In this document: piece after piece, positions 27,610-37,755 of the stretch
Position numbering within the stretch: position 1 is the stretch's first letter
Layout of the letters: every line of letters starts with the position of its first letter
Assembly: GCF_026241335.1 (NCBI RefSeq)
Contig: NZ_JAPHAV010000001.1
Coordinates: 682,001 to 746,000, forward strand
From: Ochrobactrum chromiisoli
GTDB lineage: Bacteria; Pseudomonadota; Alphaproteobacteria; Rhizobiales; Rhizobiaceae
Length of the DNA: 64,000 nucleotides
Direction of reading: 5' to 3'
Notes under the pieces: generated by a model
Databases searched by the model: none
Seen by the model: only the letters and a program-made list of their open reading frames with translations
What the model was told of the DNA's origin: nothing
Translations under genes and position numbers: made by a program

Positions 27610-28386
27610 TTGAATTTATGCACTGCGAAGCTAAGAACGTGCCTGTCATACGCGCGAATGATCCTGGTCGGCTTTTTACCACTGGCTCTTGCGGCGTGCA
27701 CAAGCGTTCCCACAGACAGGCCGATTCCCGTCACCATGCCGCAACCCGTGGCCCTCGCGCCTGAGCCGGTGCGTGCTGCGCCTGTCGTTGAGCCTGAGAT
27801 ACAGACGGCGAAAAGCGAATATGAAGTCATGTATGGCGCGGTCACCGATCGTGGAAATCATATTGCGGCACTTGATCTGAGCAAAATAGCGCAAAGAAAT
27901 CTTCGTAAGCAGGTCGATTATCAGACCACGCATCCGGTTGGCACGATTATCGTCGATCCCTATAAGCGCTATCTCTATCTGGTGCAGCCGGGCGGCAAGG
28001 CCATGCGCTATTCCGTTGGCGTCGGGCGTGCCGGAATGACATTCAGCGGTGACGCAGAGGTCGCCTATAAGGCTCAATGGCCGCGCTGGACGCCAACGCA
28101 GAACATGATCAAGCGTAACCCCGAACATTATGCAAAACATGCCCAGGGCCTGGAAGGCGGTATCCGCAATCCGCTCGGTGCACGCGCACTTTATCTCTAT
28201 CGTGATGGCAAGGATACGCTTTACCGTATCCACGGTACCAACGAGCCATGGTCAATTGGCAAGGCGGCCTCGTCTGGCTGTATCCGTCTCTTCAATCAGG
28301 ATATTATCGATCTTCACAAACGGGTTTCCAACGGAAGCCGTGTTGTTGTTCTCAACAAGGCTCAATCGTCTCAGGGAGAAAGCTGA
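27610..28386 (+). CDS. L,D-transpeptidase lipoprotein (YkuD domain)
   Basis: A periplasmic cross-linking or lipoprotein-attaching enzyme. The N-terminal lipobox LALAAC follows a hydrophobic stretch, then a Pro-rich linker. The YkuD domain at about 115-255 has GTIIVDPYKRYLYLVQPGGK, the His of YRIHGTNEPWSIG and the catalytic Cys of ASSGCIRLFNQDI. The start is unsure: ATG 27658 leaves no basic n-region before the lipobox, while TTG 27610 supplies one and has GGGG nine bases upstream, so 27610 is chosen (258 residues). It overlaps the next gene by one base. Confidence 0.88.
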   Translation: MNLCTAKLRTCLSYARMILVGFLPLALAACTSVPTDRPIPVTMPQPVALAPEPVRAAPVVEPEIQTAKSEYEVMYGAVTDRGNHIAALDLSKIAQRNLRKQVDYQTTHPVGTIIVDPYKRYLYLVQPGGKAMRYSVGVGRAGMTFSGDAEVAYKAQWPRWTPTQNMIKRNPEHYAKHAQGLEGGIRNPLGARALYLYRDGKDTLYRIHGTNEPWSIGKAASSGCIRLFNQDIIDLHKRVSNGSRVVVLNKAQSSQGES

Positions 28387-29000
28387 TGATAAATCGCCGC
28401 CAGATGCTTGCTGCAACGGCAGCAGGAGCCGCGACGATTGCCATTTCTGGTGGCGGAAGTTTTGCGCAAAGCATGCCGAGCGTGGCCGATGTGCTTTATG
28501 ACAAAGATATCCCGGTGCTCGGCAATCCTCATGGCGATGTCACCATTGTCGAATATTTCGACTACCAGTGCCCTTACTGCAAGCGAGGACATGCTGAACT
28601 GATGCGCGTTGTTGAAAACGATGGCAAAGTGCGGCTGGTGCTTAAAGACTGGATTATCTTTGGCGATAATTCTGCCTATCCAGCACGGCTGGTTCTGGCA
28701 GCAGAAAAATCCGGCGCCTATGTCAAGGCAATGGAAGCCATGATGCAAACGACAGGGCGTTTGAGCAAAGATCAGACGGACGAGGCTCTTAGAAAGGCCG
28801 GTCTTGATCCGAAAAAACTTGAAGCGCAATATCAGGCAGATGCCGTAAGGATCGATGCTATCCTTGAGCGCAACATGGAGCAGGGCGAGGCGTTTAATTT
28901 CGGTGGCACGCCGTCTTTTGTGATCGGCACCAGACTCTATGGCGGCGTGATGAAAAAGCAGGGCCTGATCGATGCAATTGCACAGGCTCGTAGGGGCTGA
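28386..29000 (+). CDS. DsbA-family thiol oxidoreductase with probable Tat signal
   Basis: A 204-residue protein starting MINRRQMLAATAAGAATIAI, a Tat-like signal with an RR pair and cleavage after SFAQS. The thioredoxin-fold DsbA/BdbD domain has EYFDYQCPYCKRGHAE, with the redox motif CPYC, and the cis-Pro loop GGTPSFVIG. It may form or rearrange disulfides, or reduce the active-site Cys of the overlapping L,D-transpeptidase; the one-base overlap makes a shared role plausible, but this is inference. Confidence 0.9.
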   Translation: MINRRQMLAATAAGAATIAISGGGSFAQSMPSVADVLYDKDIPVLGNPHGDVTIVEYFDYQCPYCKRGHAELMRVVENDGKVRLVLKDWIIFGDNSAYPARLVLAAEKSGAYVKAMEAMMQTTGRLSKDQTDEALRKAGLDPKKLEAQYQADAVRIDAILERNMEQGEAFNFGGTPSFVIGTRLYGGVMKKQGLIDAIAQARRG

Positions 29001-29074
29001 TGAATTTGAAAGTAAGCAGCGGAGTGTTGTCAGTCTTGTAAGGCTTTAGATTTCCTTCATAGTAAGAAGGATCA

Positions 29075-30214
29075 ATGGACATGAACCTGATGACATGCAC
29101 GCCAACGCTCAACGATGACACGGATGAAAGCCGCTGGCACAAAGTTTTCACACGCGACAAAGCTGCGGATGGCGAGTTTTTTTATGGCGTACGCACGACG
29201 GGCGTTTATTGTCGCCCGTCGTGCCCTTCACGGCGTGGAAAACGTGAAAACGTTCAGTTTTTTGACATGGCAGAGGCCGCGGAACGCGCAGGATTTCGTC
29301 CCTGCATACGGTGTAAACCCAATCTGCCAGCAACGCTTGATGCACAGAACAATGCCCGTCATGCTGATATGATTGCAGCCGCATGTCACTATATCGATAT
29401 TGCGGAAGAAATACCGGACCTTGACGAAATAGCGCGCGCAGTTGGTGCCAGTGCTTCGCATTTTCACCGTCTTTTCAAAGCCTTCACCGGACTGACGCCC
29501 AAAGAATATGCGGATGCGCAGCGCGGGCGAAAAATCCGTTCAGCCCTTGAAACGCCGCAAGCAAGCGTGACAGCCGCCATTTATGAAGCTGGATATAATT
29601 CATCAAGCCGCTTCTATGAAGCATCGGACAAGGTTCTGGGAATGAAGCCAAAGACCTATAAATCCGGTGGGCAGAATGAGACAATCCGCTTTGCTGTCGG
29701 TCAGTCTTCGCTGGGGGCGGTTCTTGCTGCGGAAAGTGCGAAGGGTGTTTGTGCCATTCTGATGGGCGATGAGCCAGAGGCGCTGATCAGCAATCTCGAA
29801 GACCGGTTCCCCAAAACCGAGCTTATCGGAGGGGACCGGGATTTTGAGGATCATGTTGCGCAAATTATCGGGTTCGTTGAAGACCCTCGTATTGGGCTTG
29901 ATTTGCCACTGGATTTGCGTGGCACTGTTTTTCAGGAACGGGTTTGGCAGGCATTGCTGCAAATCCCGTTTGGTAAAACAGTGAGCTACACCGAACTTGC
30001 GCAAATGATCGGCGCGCCAAAATCAATCCGTGCCGTGGCGCAGGCATGTGGCGCGAACAAGATTGCTGTTGCGGTTCCCTGTCATCGGGTTGTGCGCAAT
30101 GATGGTGGATTGTCCGGCTATCGCTGGGGTGTGGAACGCAAGCGCGATCTGCTTGAAAGAGAGCGCCAGCCTTCAAACATTGAGGGTTGCAACCCCGCTG
30201 CGGATAGCTTTTGA
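29075..30214 (+). CDS. ada: Bifunctional DNA alkylation repair protein / regulator Ada
   Basis: A 379-residue protein with the complete Ada layout. The zinc and methyl-phosphotriester domain is at about 20-90 (TTGVYCRPSCPSR, with candidate acceptor Cys46, and RPCIRCKPN). The AraC-type helix-turn-helix is at about 105-195. The O6-methylguanine methyltransferase is at about 210-370, with the acceptor Cys in AVPCHRVVRNDGGLSGYRWG. ATG 29075 follows AAGGATCA. Family knowledge: self-methylation turns it into an activator of its own regulon. Confidence 0.96.
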   Translation: MDMNLMTCTPTLNDDTDESRWHKVFTRDKAADGEFFYGVRTTGVYCRPSCPSRRGKRENVQFFDMAEAAERAGFRPCIRCKPNLPATLDAQNNARHADMIAAACHYIDIAEEIPDLDEIARAVGASASHFHRLFKAFTGLTPKEYADAQRGRKIRSALETPQASVTAAIYEAGYNSSSRFYEASDKVLGMKPKTYKSGGQNETIRFAVGQSSLGAVLAAESAKGVCAILMGDEPEALISNLEDRFPKTELIGGDRDFEDHVAQIIGFVEDPRIGLDLPLDLRGTVFQERVWQALLQIPFGKTVSYTELAQMIGAPKSIRAVAQACGANKIAVAVPCHRVVRNDGGLSGYRWGVERKRDLLERERQPSNIEGCNPAADSF

Positions 30215-30240
30215 TCGGATAAAACTTGAAGGATTCGGAC

Positions 30241-30591
30241 ATGAGCGTCACGATTTACGGCATCAAAAACTGCGACACCATGAAGAAGGCGCGCACATGG
30301 CTTGAAGATCATGGCATTGACTATGCTTTTCACGATTACAAGAAAGACGGCCTTGATGGTGCAACGCTGGACCGTTTCCTGAAAGACATCGAATGGGAAA
30401 AGTTGCTCAATCGTGCGGGCACCACGTTCCGTAAGCTGCCAGAAGAACAGCGCCACAATGTCGATGCTGCCAAGGCGCGTGAACTCATGCTGGCACAACC
30501 CTCTATGGTCAAGCGCCCGGTGCTTGAGAGGAATGGCGCGCTGACTGTCGGGTTCAAACCGGATCAGTATGAGGCATTCTTCAAGGCTTGA
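30241..30591 (+). CDS. ArsC/Spx-family (YffB-type) reductase-like protein
   Basis: A 116-residue thioredoxin-fold protein beginning MSVTIYGIKNCDTMKKARTW with one conserved Cys, then DYKKDGLD, FRKLPEEQR and MVKRPVLERNG. It belongs to the ArsC-like/YffB subgroup rather than proven arsenate reductases, and there are no arsenic-resistance genes near. ATG 30241 has AAGGA upstream and is preferred over an in-frame TTG at 30226. Confidence 0.88.
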   Translation: MSVTIYGIKNCDTMKKARTWLEDHGIDYAFHDYKKDGLDGATLDRFLKDIEWEKLLNRAGTTFRKLPEEQRHNVDAAKARELMLAQPSMVKRPVLERNGALTVGFKPDQYEAFFKA

Positions 30592-30653
30592 GTACCGCAA
30601 AACCTGTCATAGATAGTATCTCCAGCGTGACGGATAAATTGGCAGGTTAATAA

Positions 30654-31697
30654 ATGCGTCAGCGAATAGAGAAGATTTTTCAGCAATGGTCAGTGAGTTG
30701 GCGTGATGCGCTGATTGCCTCTGTTGGTGGCGCAGTCGCATGGCTGATCTGTCAGTGGATGCTGGGGCAGCCGCGCCCTCTCTTCGCGATGGTGACAGCC
30801 GTTATCTGTCTTGCGCCCAATCTGCCCAATCATGGCAAACAGGCGATTGGCGTGATCGCAGGTGTGACGACTGGCGTGCTGGTGGGCGAGTTTTCTCTGC
30901 TTCTGCCCCATACGATTCCGGTCCTGCATATGAGTGTTGTCACCTGCATCGCCATGGTGATTGCAACGACCTTCGGTCTTGCGCCGGCTATCGCCATTCA
31001 ATCGGGCGTTTCTGCTATTCTTGTCCTGGCAATGGGGCCGCAGGTCGCGGGAATGACACGGCTTATTGATGTTCTGGTGGGCGCGGGTGTCGGGCTTTTG
31101 TTCAGTCAGATATTGTTGACACCCGATCCGGTGCGCCTGATCGACAGAGCCGTGCGGGGACTTGTCGATAATATCCTGAAAGGTCTCAAAAAGTCGGCAA
31201 TTGCGTTGGAAACACAAGATGTTATCCACGCACAGAGCGCAATCAACCAGTTTACACAGGCGCAACGCGCGGTCAACGCGCTGGGGGATGGCATAGCGCT
31301 CGCCCGGTCAAACGCGCGCTGGTCTTTGCGCGGTCGGCTGGTTGCGCGCGAGATCAGTGAAATGGCAGGCCGCTATGATCGCCGCGGCATCCGCCTTTAT
31401 GCAACGGCTCTGCTCTTTGGAGAGGCCGTCGGTAATGCGCTTCGTAAGAAGGAAGCGTCGCCGCCCGAATGGATTTCACAATCGCTTCAATCGGTCATCC
31501 ATAATTGTAATCTGGGCGAGGGCGACGCGCCTGAACGCCTTTCACCCGTGCCGCAGGATATTGATTTCAGTTGGCGGGATGCGGCTTTCCGGCTGCAATC
31601 AATGAACGAGATATTGCTGCATTTTCTTCATTCAGGCCAGCCAGACAGCGTGCCAACGCGCCCCCCAAAAAACAGACCGGATATACAGGCCGGTTAG
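30654..31697 (+). CDS. FUSC / aromatic acid exporter family membrane protein
   Basis: A 347-residue protein. Residues about 15-165 contain paired hydrophobic helices of the FUSC/ArAE type (GGAVAWLICQWML, AMVTAVICLAPNLP, GVIAGVTTGVLVGEFSLLLP, LIDVLVGAGVGLLFSQILL), followed by a cytoplasmic helical domain of about 180 residues. Family members export p-hydroxybenzoate and similar acids, but the substrate here is not shown by sequence or context. A single-unit FUSC gene like this may work as an oligomer. Confidence 0.8.
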   Translation: MRQRIEKIFQQWSVSWRDALIASVGGAVAWLICQWMLGQPRPLFAMVTAVICLAPNLPNHGKQAIGVIAGVTTGVLVGEFSLLLPHTIPVLHMSVVTCIAMVIATTFGLAPAIAIQSGVSAILVLAMGPQVAGMTRLIDVLVGAGVGLLFSQILLTPDPVRLIDRAVRGLVDNILKGLKKSAIALETQDVIHAQSAINQFTQAQRAVNALGDGIALARSNARWSLRGRLVAREISEMAGRYDRRGIRLYATALLFGEAVGNALRKKEASPPEWISQSLQSVIHNCNLGEGDAPERLSPVPQDIDFSWRDAAFRLQSMNEILLHFLHSGQPDSVPTRPPKNRPDIQAG

Positions 31698-31799
31698 GCT
31701 GCTTTTGCGGGATGCCGAAAAATTGAACTCAATTCGAGTGATTGTCTCAATCAGAAAAATTCAGTTGTGCACGATTACCCAAAGCGTATTTTCAGCGCT

Positions 31800-32978
31800 A
31801 TGAATCAAGCACTCTCCCAAACAAATTCGCATCGTATTGCTCTTCGTTACGCTTTTGGCGGCTTTTTCGCCATGATTGCGGCAATGGGGATCGGCCGCTT
31901 TATTTACACGCCGATCCTGCCCGGCATGATGGTGGATGTGGGTTTTAATGCCGCAGATGCAGGCTTTATCGCTTCCGCCAACTATGTTGGGTATCTGTTG
32001 GGAGCAATGGTTGCGGGCTATGGCTGGTCAGCGGGGATTGAACGCAAAAGCGTCATTGCCGGTTTGATCATCAGTGCGGTTCTCTGTGCCGCGATGGCAT
32101 TTTTTGATGGCGTTTGGCCGTTTTCGATCATTCGTTTTGCAGCAGGCTTTATCAGCGCCGTGACGATGATTCTTGGCACGACAATCGTGCTTAGCCATAT
32201 AGCGATTGCCGAACGGGCAGAGCTTGGTGCGCTGCATTTTGGCGGGGTTGGCGCAGGTATTGCGCTTTCAGCGATCATGGTTGCGGGTATCCGGTTTTCG
32301 GGACTTGATTGGCGGGCCGACTGGATTGGAGCTGCCATTTTAAGTCTGGTCATGGCTGTTCTGGTGGTTGCGCTTGTGAAGGAAGGGCCAGTTGGCGGAG
32401 CCAATGGCAAGCGCGAACCGGCACTGCCAAGCAGCTTTGCTTTTAATGCGATTTCAATAGCCTATGGCATTTTTGGCTTTGGCTATGTGATCACGGCAAC
32501 GTTCATCATCACAATCGTACGGGCAAATGATGGTGGCTCGTTGATGGAAGCAGCCGTGTGGGTTGTGACGGGATTATGCGCTGCACCTTCGATCTGGCTC
32601 TGGTCGCCTGCCATTCGGAAGTTTGGTCTCTTTATCGCTTTTGCGCTGACTGCGGCGATCGAAGCTCTCGGCGTGGCGGCAAGCGTGTTGCTTCCGCCAC
32701 CTTTGGGGCCATTGGTTGGCGGTGCATTGCTTGGCATAACCTTTATGGCGCTAACGGCCTTCGGGCTTCAGACCGCGCGTGTGCTTGCACCGCAGTCGCC
32801 GAAGCGTGCCCTTGCAAGGATGACGGTTTGTTTCAGCATCGGACAGATTGCAGGGCCGCTGATTGCAGGCTTCATGGCGCAACGCTTTGGCTCGTTCACT
32901 GTCCCCACTCTCGTTGCAGCCTTTGCCCTCCTGATGACGGCGATCATTGCTTACGCCGCTGGGCGTGCTGCCAAGTAA
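31800..32978 (+). CDS. YbfB/YjiJ-family MFS transporter
   Basis: A protein of 392 residues with about twelve membrane helices. The first contains the family-typical [15 protein letters not shown], followed by [16 protein letters not shown]. The family is a major-facilitator subgroup of unknown substrate. ATG 31800 is used; an in-frame GTG at 31767 would add 11 residues, and neither has a strong ribosome binding site. It ends 83 bases before bacA on the same strand and may be co-transcribed. Confidence 0.85.
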   Translation: MNQALSQTNSHRIALRYAFGGFFAMIAAMGIGRFIYTPILPGMMVDVGFNAADAGFIASANYVGYLLGAMVAGYGWSAGIERKSVIAGLIISAVLCAAMAFFDGVWPFSIIRFAAGFISAVTMILGTTIVLSHIAIAERAELGALHFGGVGAGIALSAIMVAGIRFSGLDWRADWIGAAILSLVMAVLVVALVKEGPVGGANGKREPALPSSFAFNAISIAYGIFGFGYVITATFIITIVRANDGGSLMEAAVWVVTGLCAAPSIWLWSPAIRKFGLFIAFALTAAIEALGVAASVLLPPPLGPLVGGALLGITFMALTAFGLQTARVLAPQSPKRALARMTVCFSIGQIAGPLIAGFMAQRFGSFTVPTLVAAFALLMTAIIAYAAGRAAK

Positions 32979-33061
32979 TGGAAAACCTTAAAAAAATTTA
33001 ATTGGTAAACAGTTTTGGATCGGTGCCTTATGCAGCCAACATACTTGTTGGACCTATTGCA

Positions 33062-34306
33062 ATGTTCGTATCCTTTTTCCCGCGTCCTAAGCTGTTCTTC
33101 TCATCCGTGCTCGTTTGGACACTGCTTGCCATTATTGGCTGGTATGAAGGTGGTGCGGCACTCGGAGGTTTAATCGGTTTGCCACCGGCGGCAGCTGATG
33201 TTGCACCCATCATTGGCGCAAGCCTCTTCTGGTCTGCGCCTTTCCTTTGGTTTTATATCTATTTTGCTGTCGCCGTGTTCGCATTCTATGCGGTCTGGTC
33301 ATGGTTTGCGCCGCATCCATGGCAGCGATGGTCTGTGCTTGGTTCGGCTTTGATTCTGTTTGCGACCTATTTCAGTGTGCAGGTCAGCGTTGCGGTCAAC
33401 GCATGGTATGGCCCGTTTTATGATATGGTGCAGAAGGCGCTGGGAACGCCCGGCTCGGTGCAGGCAGTTGATTTTTACTGGAGTATGGTGGACTTCGCAG
33501 GCATTGCCTTTGTTGGTGTCACCATTGGCGTGCTGAGCGCGTTTTTCACCAGCCATTATATCTTCCGCTGGCGCACGGCGATGAATGATTTTTACATGAG
33601 CCACTGGCCGAAACTGCGTTCGGTCGAAGGCGCTGCGCAGCGCGTTCAGGAAGATACGATGCGCTTTTCTACGACCGTTGAACAGCTGGGCGTCAATCTG
33701 ATCAAGGCGATCATGACGCTGATCGCGTTTCTTCCGGTGTTGTTTTCGTTTTCTAACAGGGTGAGCGAGTTGCCAATCATCGGGCTGGTGCCGCATGCGC
33801 TGGTATGGGCGGCAATTGTCTGGGCGCTGTTTGGCACCGGCTTTCTGGCGCTGGTCGGCATCAAACTGCCGGGGCTGGAATTCAACAATCAGCGCGTGGA
33901 AGCGGCCTATCGTAAGGAGTTGGTCTATGGTGAAGATCATGCGCATCGTGCCGAGCCGCTTAAGATGGGAGAACTGTTCTCCAGTGTCCGCCAGAATTAT
34001 TTTCGGCTCTACTTTCACTACGTCTATTTCAACGTTGCCCGTATCTTTTATTTGCAGGCTGACAGTATTTTTCCGACACTTATTCTGGTGCCATCAATTG
34101 TTGCGGGCAAGCTGACGCTTGGCCTGATGAACCAGATACTCAATGTATTTGATCAGGTGCGTGGGTCGTTCCAGTATCTCGTTAATTCATGGACGACCAT
34201 TATCGAACTTCTTTCGATCTATAAGCGTCTGCGTGGCTTTGAAGCGGTGATTTATCAAGAGCCATTGCCGGTGCTGGATCAGGAAAATCTCGGCCTGATG
34301 TCATAA
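33062..34306 (+). CDS. bacA: Peptide antibiotic transporter BacA/SbmA
   Basis: A 414-residue inner-membrane protein of the SbmA/BacA family, with an ABC-exporter-like membrane part and no ATPase domain. The start [19 protein letters not shown] matches known BacA proteins and sets ATG 33062 over an in-frame TTG at 33002. Other marks are [42 protein letters not shown] and [18 protein letters not shown]. In rhizobia and Brucella, BacA imports peptides, affects very-long-chain fatty acids of lipid A and is needed for chronic infection or symbiosis. Those roles are family knowledge, not shown here. Confidence 0.92.
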   Translation: MFVSFFPRPKLFFSSVLVWTLLAIIGWYEGGAALGGLIGLPPAAADVAPIIGASLFWSAPFLWFYIYFAVAVFAFYAVWSWFAPHPWQRWSVLGSALILFATYFSVQVSVAVNAWYGPFYDMVQKALGTPGSVQAVDFYWSMVDFAGIAFVGVTIGVLSAFFTSHYIFRWRTAMNDFYMSHWPKLRSVEGAAQRVQEDTMRFSTTVEQLGVNLIKAIMTLIAFLPVLFSFSNRVSELPIIGLVPHALVWAAIVWALFGTGFLALVGIKLPGLEFNNQRVEAAYRKELVYGEDHAHRAEPLKMGELFSSVRQNYFRLYFHYVYFNVARIFYLQADSIFPTLILVPSIVAGKLTLGLMNQILNVFDQVRGSFQYLVNSWTTIIELLSIYKRLRGFEAVIYQEPLPVLDQENLGLMS

Positions 34307-34309
34307 TCT

Positions 34310-35299
34310 TTACGATCTTCTCTGCGCGGCGCTGCCGCCCGGAGCGATGATTGTGTTGAGATAATCATTATATGTCGTGCATTTCACATCAGGCTTGTTG
34401 CAGACCTCGGATACGAGACGTTCCATGGCGCGCCAGTAAGCCCCGTCATTCATCAGCACAAAGTGAAAGCCAAGCTGTAAGGGAATGCGCTCACCATTAT
34501 ACTGTTTGTCGAAGGCCGTGCGGAAAGCTTTATAGGCACGTTCTTCAAACACAGCTGCCTGGGCGGGCGCTTCCTTGCCTTTGGAGTGGCGGACATAAAG
34601 ATTGTAATCCATACCCACGATAAGCCGCTGCGATGGGCCTTCAGGAATAAGCGGCAGACCGAAAGACGCAAACTGCCCAGTGATCTGTGGCAGTTCCGGT
34701 CCACGCGTGATCGATGATGCTTGATAGCGGAAGCCATTGGCTTTCAATGCATCCTGTACGGGCTTTGATGCCGCAAGATAGGGCGCGCGGAAGCCGTTTA
34801 TGCCGTGGCGCGCCAGTTCTTGCCAGCCCTCGGGCTCGCCGTCGATACCGTTATTCTTATAAGCATCGGCAGTGATGCGGCGGAATTCTTTGATTTCCTT
34901 GTCCCAGTCGGCCGTGGACCAGTTGGTGCCATCAAAATGGCCGCAGCCATGGCTGGCAATTTCGTTCCCTTCCAGGTGCGCCTGCCAGATATTATCAAGG
35001 CGCGTCACAACTTCATCATGGCTCAAAGCAAAGCCGACATTGGATGCACCGGCACGTTTTTGCGGCGGTTGATAATCGCGGCGGTTTTTCTTTTCCATCA
35101 AAAAGACGCAGGACAGGAAATAAGTGAAATGCGCATTGTTGTTTTTCGCCAGTTCGCGTGAACGGGTCCAAAGCTTGTTGTCATGCGCGCCGTCAAAAGA
35201 GATCAGCACATATTGCGGCTTAGAGGTTTCTGCCTGAGCCGGATTTGTGACAAAAGCAAAAGAGGCCGTGACAGCAAGGACAGAAGAAAGAATACGCAT
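34310..35299 (-). CDS. Secreted polysaccharide-deacetylase-like protein
   Basis: A 329-residue protein with an N-terminal signal peptide (ILSSVLAVTASFAFVTNPAQA). The deacetylase-like fold shows YVLISFDGAHDN (first Asp), GNEIASHGCGHFDG (metal-type His pair) and NGFRAPYLAASKP. It resembles NodB-family enzymes only in these motifs, so the substrate is unknown. It ends four bases from bacA and is convergent with it. Confidence 0.82.
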   Translation of the reverse strand: MRILSSVLAVTASFAFVTNPAQAETSKPQYVLISFDGAHDNKLWTRSRELAKNNNAHFTYFLSCVFLMEKKNRRDYQPPQKRAGASNVGFALSHDEVVTRLDNIWQAHLEGNEIASHGCGHFDGTNWSTADWDKEIKEFRRITADAYKNNGIDGEPEGWQELARHGINGFRAPYLAASKPVQDALKANGFRYQASSITRGPELPQITGQFASFGLPLIPEGPSQRLIVGMDYNLYVRHSKGKEAPAQAAVFEERAYKAFRTAFDKQYNGERIPLQLGFHFVLMNDGAYWRAMERLVSEVCNKPDVKCTTYNDYLNTIIAPGGSAAQRRS

Positions 35300-35525
35300 G
35301 AGAGAGTGAACGCCACTTTGGGGGAAAGGTTGCTTCCTACGTGTTGAATAAGGCGAAGCTCGGACACAAATACAGATTGTTCGGGTAAGGTGCAGCTTAT
35401 TTCGCTGACGGGTCTTACATATGGCGCGAATTCCGACTAAAAGCGCCTGAACATAGAAATTAAGATCAACAGTTTTCAGAGCGTGGCTTTATGCGCATAG
35501 CGCTCAAGTAAAAAATGGCAGGTCC

Positions 35526-36206
35526 ATGGCAGACGACAGTTTCATTCGCGAGGTAAACGAAGAGCTCCGTTCGGAACGGGCGAAGCAGGTTTGGAAAAAC
35601 TTTGGCCCTCTTCTAATTGGCGCGGCGATTGCGATTGTAATCGGTACAGCCGGCTGGGTCGGTTATAAGCACTGGACTGAGAGCAAGGCATCTGCCTCTG
35701 GCGATAAGTTCCTGGCGGCTCTCGATCTTGCCGCTTCCGGCAAGAACGAAGAAGCCATCGCCGCACTCGATGATCTTGAAAAGACAGGCTATGGCTCTTA
35801 TCCGGTACTGGCGCGTTTGCGTGCTGCCTCTGTGCTGGCGGAGAAGGGTGATGTGCCAGCGGCTGTTACGGCTTTTGATGCGGTTGCAGCGGATAATGCA
35901 GTTCCCGCGCCGATGCGCGACATAGCGCGCATTCGTGCAGCCTATCTGCTGGTGGATTCTGGTTCTTATGATGATGTCGCAAAGCGCGTTGAAACGCTTT
36001 CGGCAGACGGCAATCCAATGCGTTCGAGTGCGCGTGAGACCCTTGGTCTGGCAGCATGGAAAGCGGAGCGTTTCGACGATGCCGCAAAACTTTACCAGCA
36101 GATTGCCAATGACACACTGGCTCCGGCGAACATCCGCCAGCGCGCCAATACAATGCTTGATCTCATGCGCGGCGCTGGCATTAAAATGCCAGAAGCTCAG
36201 GGCTGA
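35526..36206 (+). CDS. YfgM-like membrane-anchored TPR protein
   Basis: A 226-residue protein with a cytoplasmic N-terminus (about 1-25, EVNEELRSERAKQVWKNFG), one membrane helix (GPLLIGAAIAIVIGTAGWVG), and a periplasmic part of helical TPR-like repeats rich in Ala and Asp. This is the layout of YfgM, an ancillary factor of the periplasmic chaperone network and the SecYEG translocon. In enteric bacteria yfgM is followed by bamB and der; here der follows directly 30 bases on, with no bamB between. Confidence 0.86.
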   Translation: MADDSFIREVNEELRSERAKQVWKNFGPLLIGAAIAIVIGTAGWVGYKHWTESKASASGDKFLAALDLAASGKNEEAIAALDDLEKTGYGSYPVLARLRAASVLAEKGDVPAAVTAFDAVAADNAVPAPMRDIARIRAAYLLVDSGSYDDVAKRVETLSADGNPMRSSARETLGLAAWKAERFDDAAKLYQQIANDTLAPANIRQRANTMLDLMRGAGIKMPEAQG

Positions 36207-36236
36207 GCTAAACCAATTTCGGAGTAATACGAACCT

Positions 36237-37688
36237 ATGGGTTTCACTCTCGCCATTGTCGGGCGTCCCAATGTCGGCAAGTCCACCCTGTTTAATCGCC
36301 TCGTCGGCCGCAAGCTGGCGCTGGTTGATGACTTGCCGGGTGTCACGCGCGACCGGCGTATTCATGATGCCAAGCTTTATGATTTGAAGTTTCAGGTCAT
36401 TGATACGGCTGGTCTTGAAGATGCTGCCAATGACAGTCTGGAAGCGCGCATGCGTGCCCAGACGGAGGCTGCCATTCAGGAAGCTGACGCCATTCTTTTC
36501 GTCATTGACGCGAAAGCCGGGCTGACGCCAGCCGATAGCACTTTTGCCGAACTGGTCCGCCGTTCCGGCAGGCCTGTTGTGCTGGTCGCAAACAAGGCGG
36601 AAGCGAGGGGCGCGCAAACTGGCCTCTATGATGCTTTCCAGCTTGGCCTTGGGGAACCATGTCCTGTTTCTGCTGAACATGGTCAGGGCATGCCCGATTT
36701 GCGTGACGCAATTGTCGCGCTTCTGGGCGAAGAGCGTGCATTTGCCGATCAACGTGCAGAAGAAGCTGCGGAAGAGGCTTTCACGCCGGCTGCCGTTGGT
36801 GAGTTGATTGGCGATGATATTGAAGACCCGGATGAGGAAATCATCCCGGATTATGATGCCACCAAGCCGTTGCGCATTGCCATTGTTGGACGTCCGAATG
36901 CGGGTAAGTCCACGATGATCAACACAATGCTTGGCGAAGATCGTCTGCTGACAGGGCCTGAAGCCGGTATCACGCGCGATTCGATCTCGGTCGAGTGGGA
37001 ATGGCGCGGACGCAATATCAAGCTTTACGATACGGCTGGTCTCCGTCGTAAATCGCGCGTGCAGGAAAAGCTTGAGAAGCTTTCGGTTGCCGATGGTCTT
37101 CGTGCGATCCGCTTTGCGGAAGTGGTGATTATCGTGCTTGATGCGACGATCCCTTTTGAAAAGCAGGATTTGCAGATCGTCGATCTGATCATCCGCGAAG
37201 GCCGTGCGCCGGTTATTGCGTTCAACAAATGGGATCTGATCGAAGATCGCCAGATGGTTCTCGAAGATCTTTACGAAAAGACGGCGCGGCTTCTGCCACA
37301 GGTGCGTGGCCTTCGTGCTGTGCCGATTTCCGGTGAGCGCGGGCAGGGGCTGGACAAGCTCATGGAGAATGTCGTCAAGACCCATGAAATCTGGAACCGT
37401 CGCATTTCGACGGGTCGTCTGAACCGTTGGCTTGAAGGCGTTATTGCGCACCAGCCACCGCCGGCAGTTTCTGGCCGTCGCCTCAAAGTCAAATACATGA
37501 CGCAGATCAAGACCCGCCCACCGGGCTTCGTGGTCTCCTGTTCACGCCCTGATGCGATGCCGCAATCTTATGTGCGTTATCTCATCAATGGCCTGCGTGA
37601 GACATTTGATATGCCGGGCGTGCCGATCCGTCTGTCGCTCAAGACGTCGGACAATCCGTTTGCGGGTCGCGCAAAAAAGAAGAGATAA
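36237..37688 (+). CDS. der: Ribosome-associated GTPase Der (EngA)
   Basis: A 483-residue GTPase with two tandem G domains and a C-terminal KH-like domain. The first P-loop is GRPNVGKST at about residue 8 and the second GRPNAGKST at about 218. Each has the DTAGL switch, and the NKxE/NKWD base-recognition motifs are visible. An acidic linker ([11 protein letters not shown]) joins the domains. Der acts in assembly of the 50S ribosomal subunit. A strong terminator follows the stop by a few bases. Confidence 0.97.
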   Translation: MGFTLAIVGRPNVGKSTLFNRLVGRKLALVDDLPGVTRDRRIHDAKLYDLKFQVIDTAGLEDAANDSLEARMRAQTEAAIQEADAILFVIDAKAGLTPADSTFAELVRRSGRPVVLVANKAEARGAQTGLYDAFQLGLGEPCPVSAEHGQGMPDLRDAIVALLGEERAFADQRAEEAAEEAFTPAAVGELIGDDIEDPDEEIIPDYDATKPLRIAIVGRPNAGKSTMINTMLGEDRLLTGPEAGITRDSISVEWEWRGRNIKLYDTAGLRRKSRVQEKLEKLSVADGLRAIRFAEVVIIVLDATIPFEKQDLQIVDLIIREGRAPVIAFNKWDLIEDRQMVLEDLYEKTARLLPQVRGLRAVPISGERGQGLDKLMENVVKTHEIWNRRISTGRLNRWLEGVIAHQPPPAVSGRRLKVKYMTQIKTRPPGFVVSCSRPDAMPQSYVRYLINGLRETFDMPGVPIRLSLKTSDNPFAGRAKKKR

Positions 37689-37690
37689 AT

Positions 37691-37723
37691 GAAAGCCCGG
37701 TTGTGAAACCGGGCTTTCTTTTT
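37691..37723 (+). terminator. Rho-independent terminator after der
   Basis: GAAAGCCCGG-TTGTGAAA-CCGGGCTTTC followed by TTTTT. The 10-bp stem starts two bases after the der stop codon. Confidence 0.9.
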
Positions 37724-37755
37724 GCGGGAAACGCGTCCTCAGAGCATTTAAAGTT

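Noticed and set aside
35613..37451. A 612-codon open frame antisense to the YfgM-like gene and der.
   Set aside because: It mirrors the codon structure of two certain genes, has no recognisable domain and no upstream ribosome binding site. Long antisense frames are common at this GC content.
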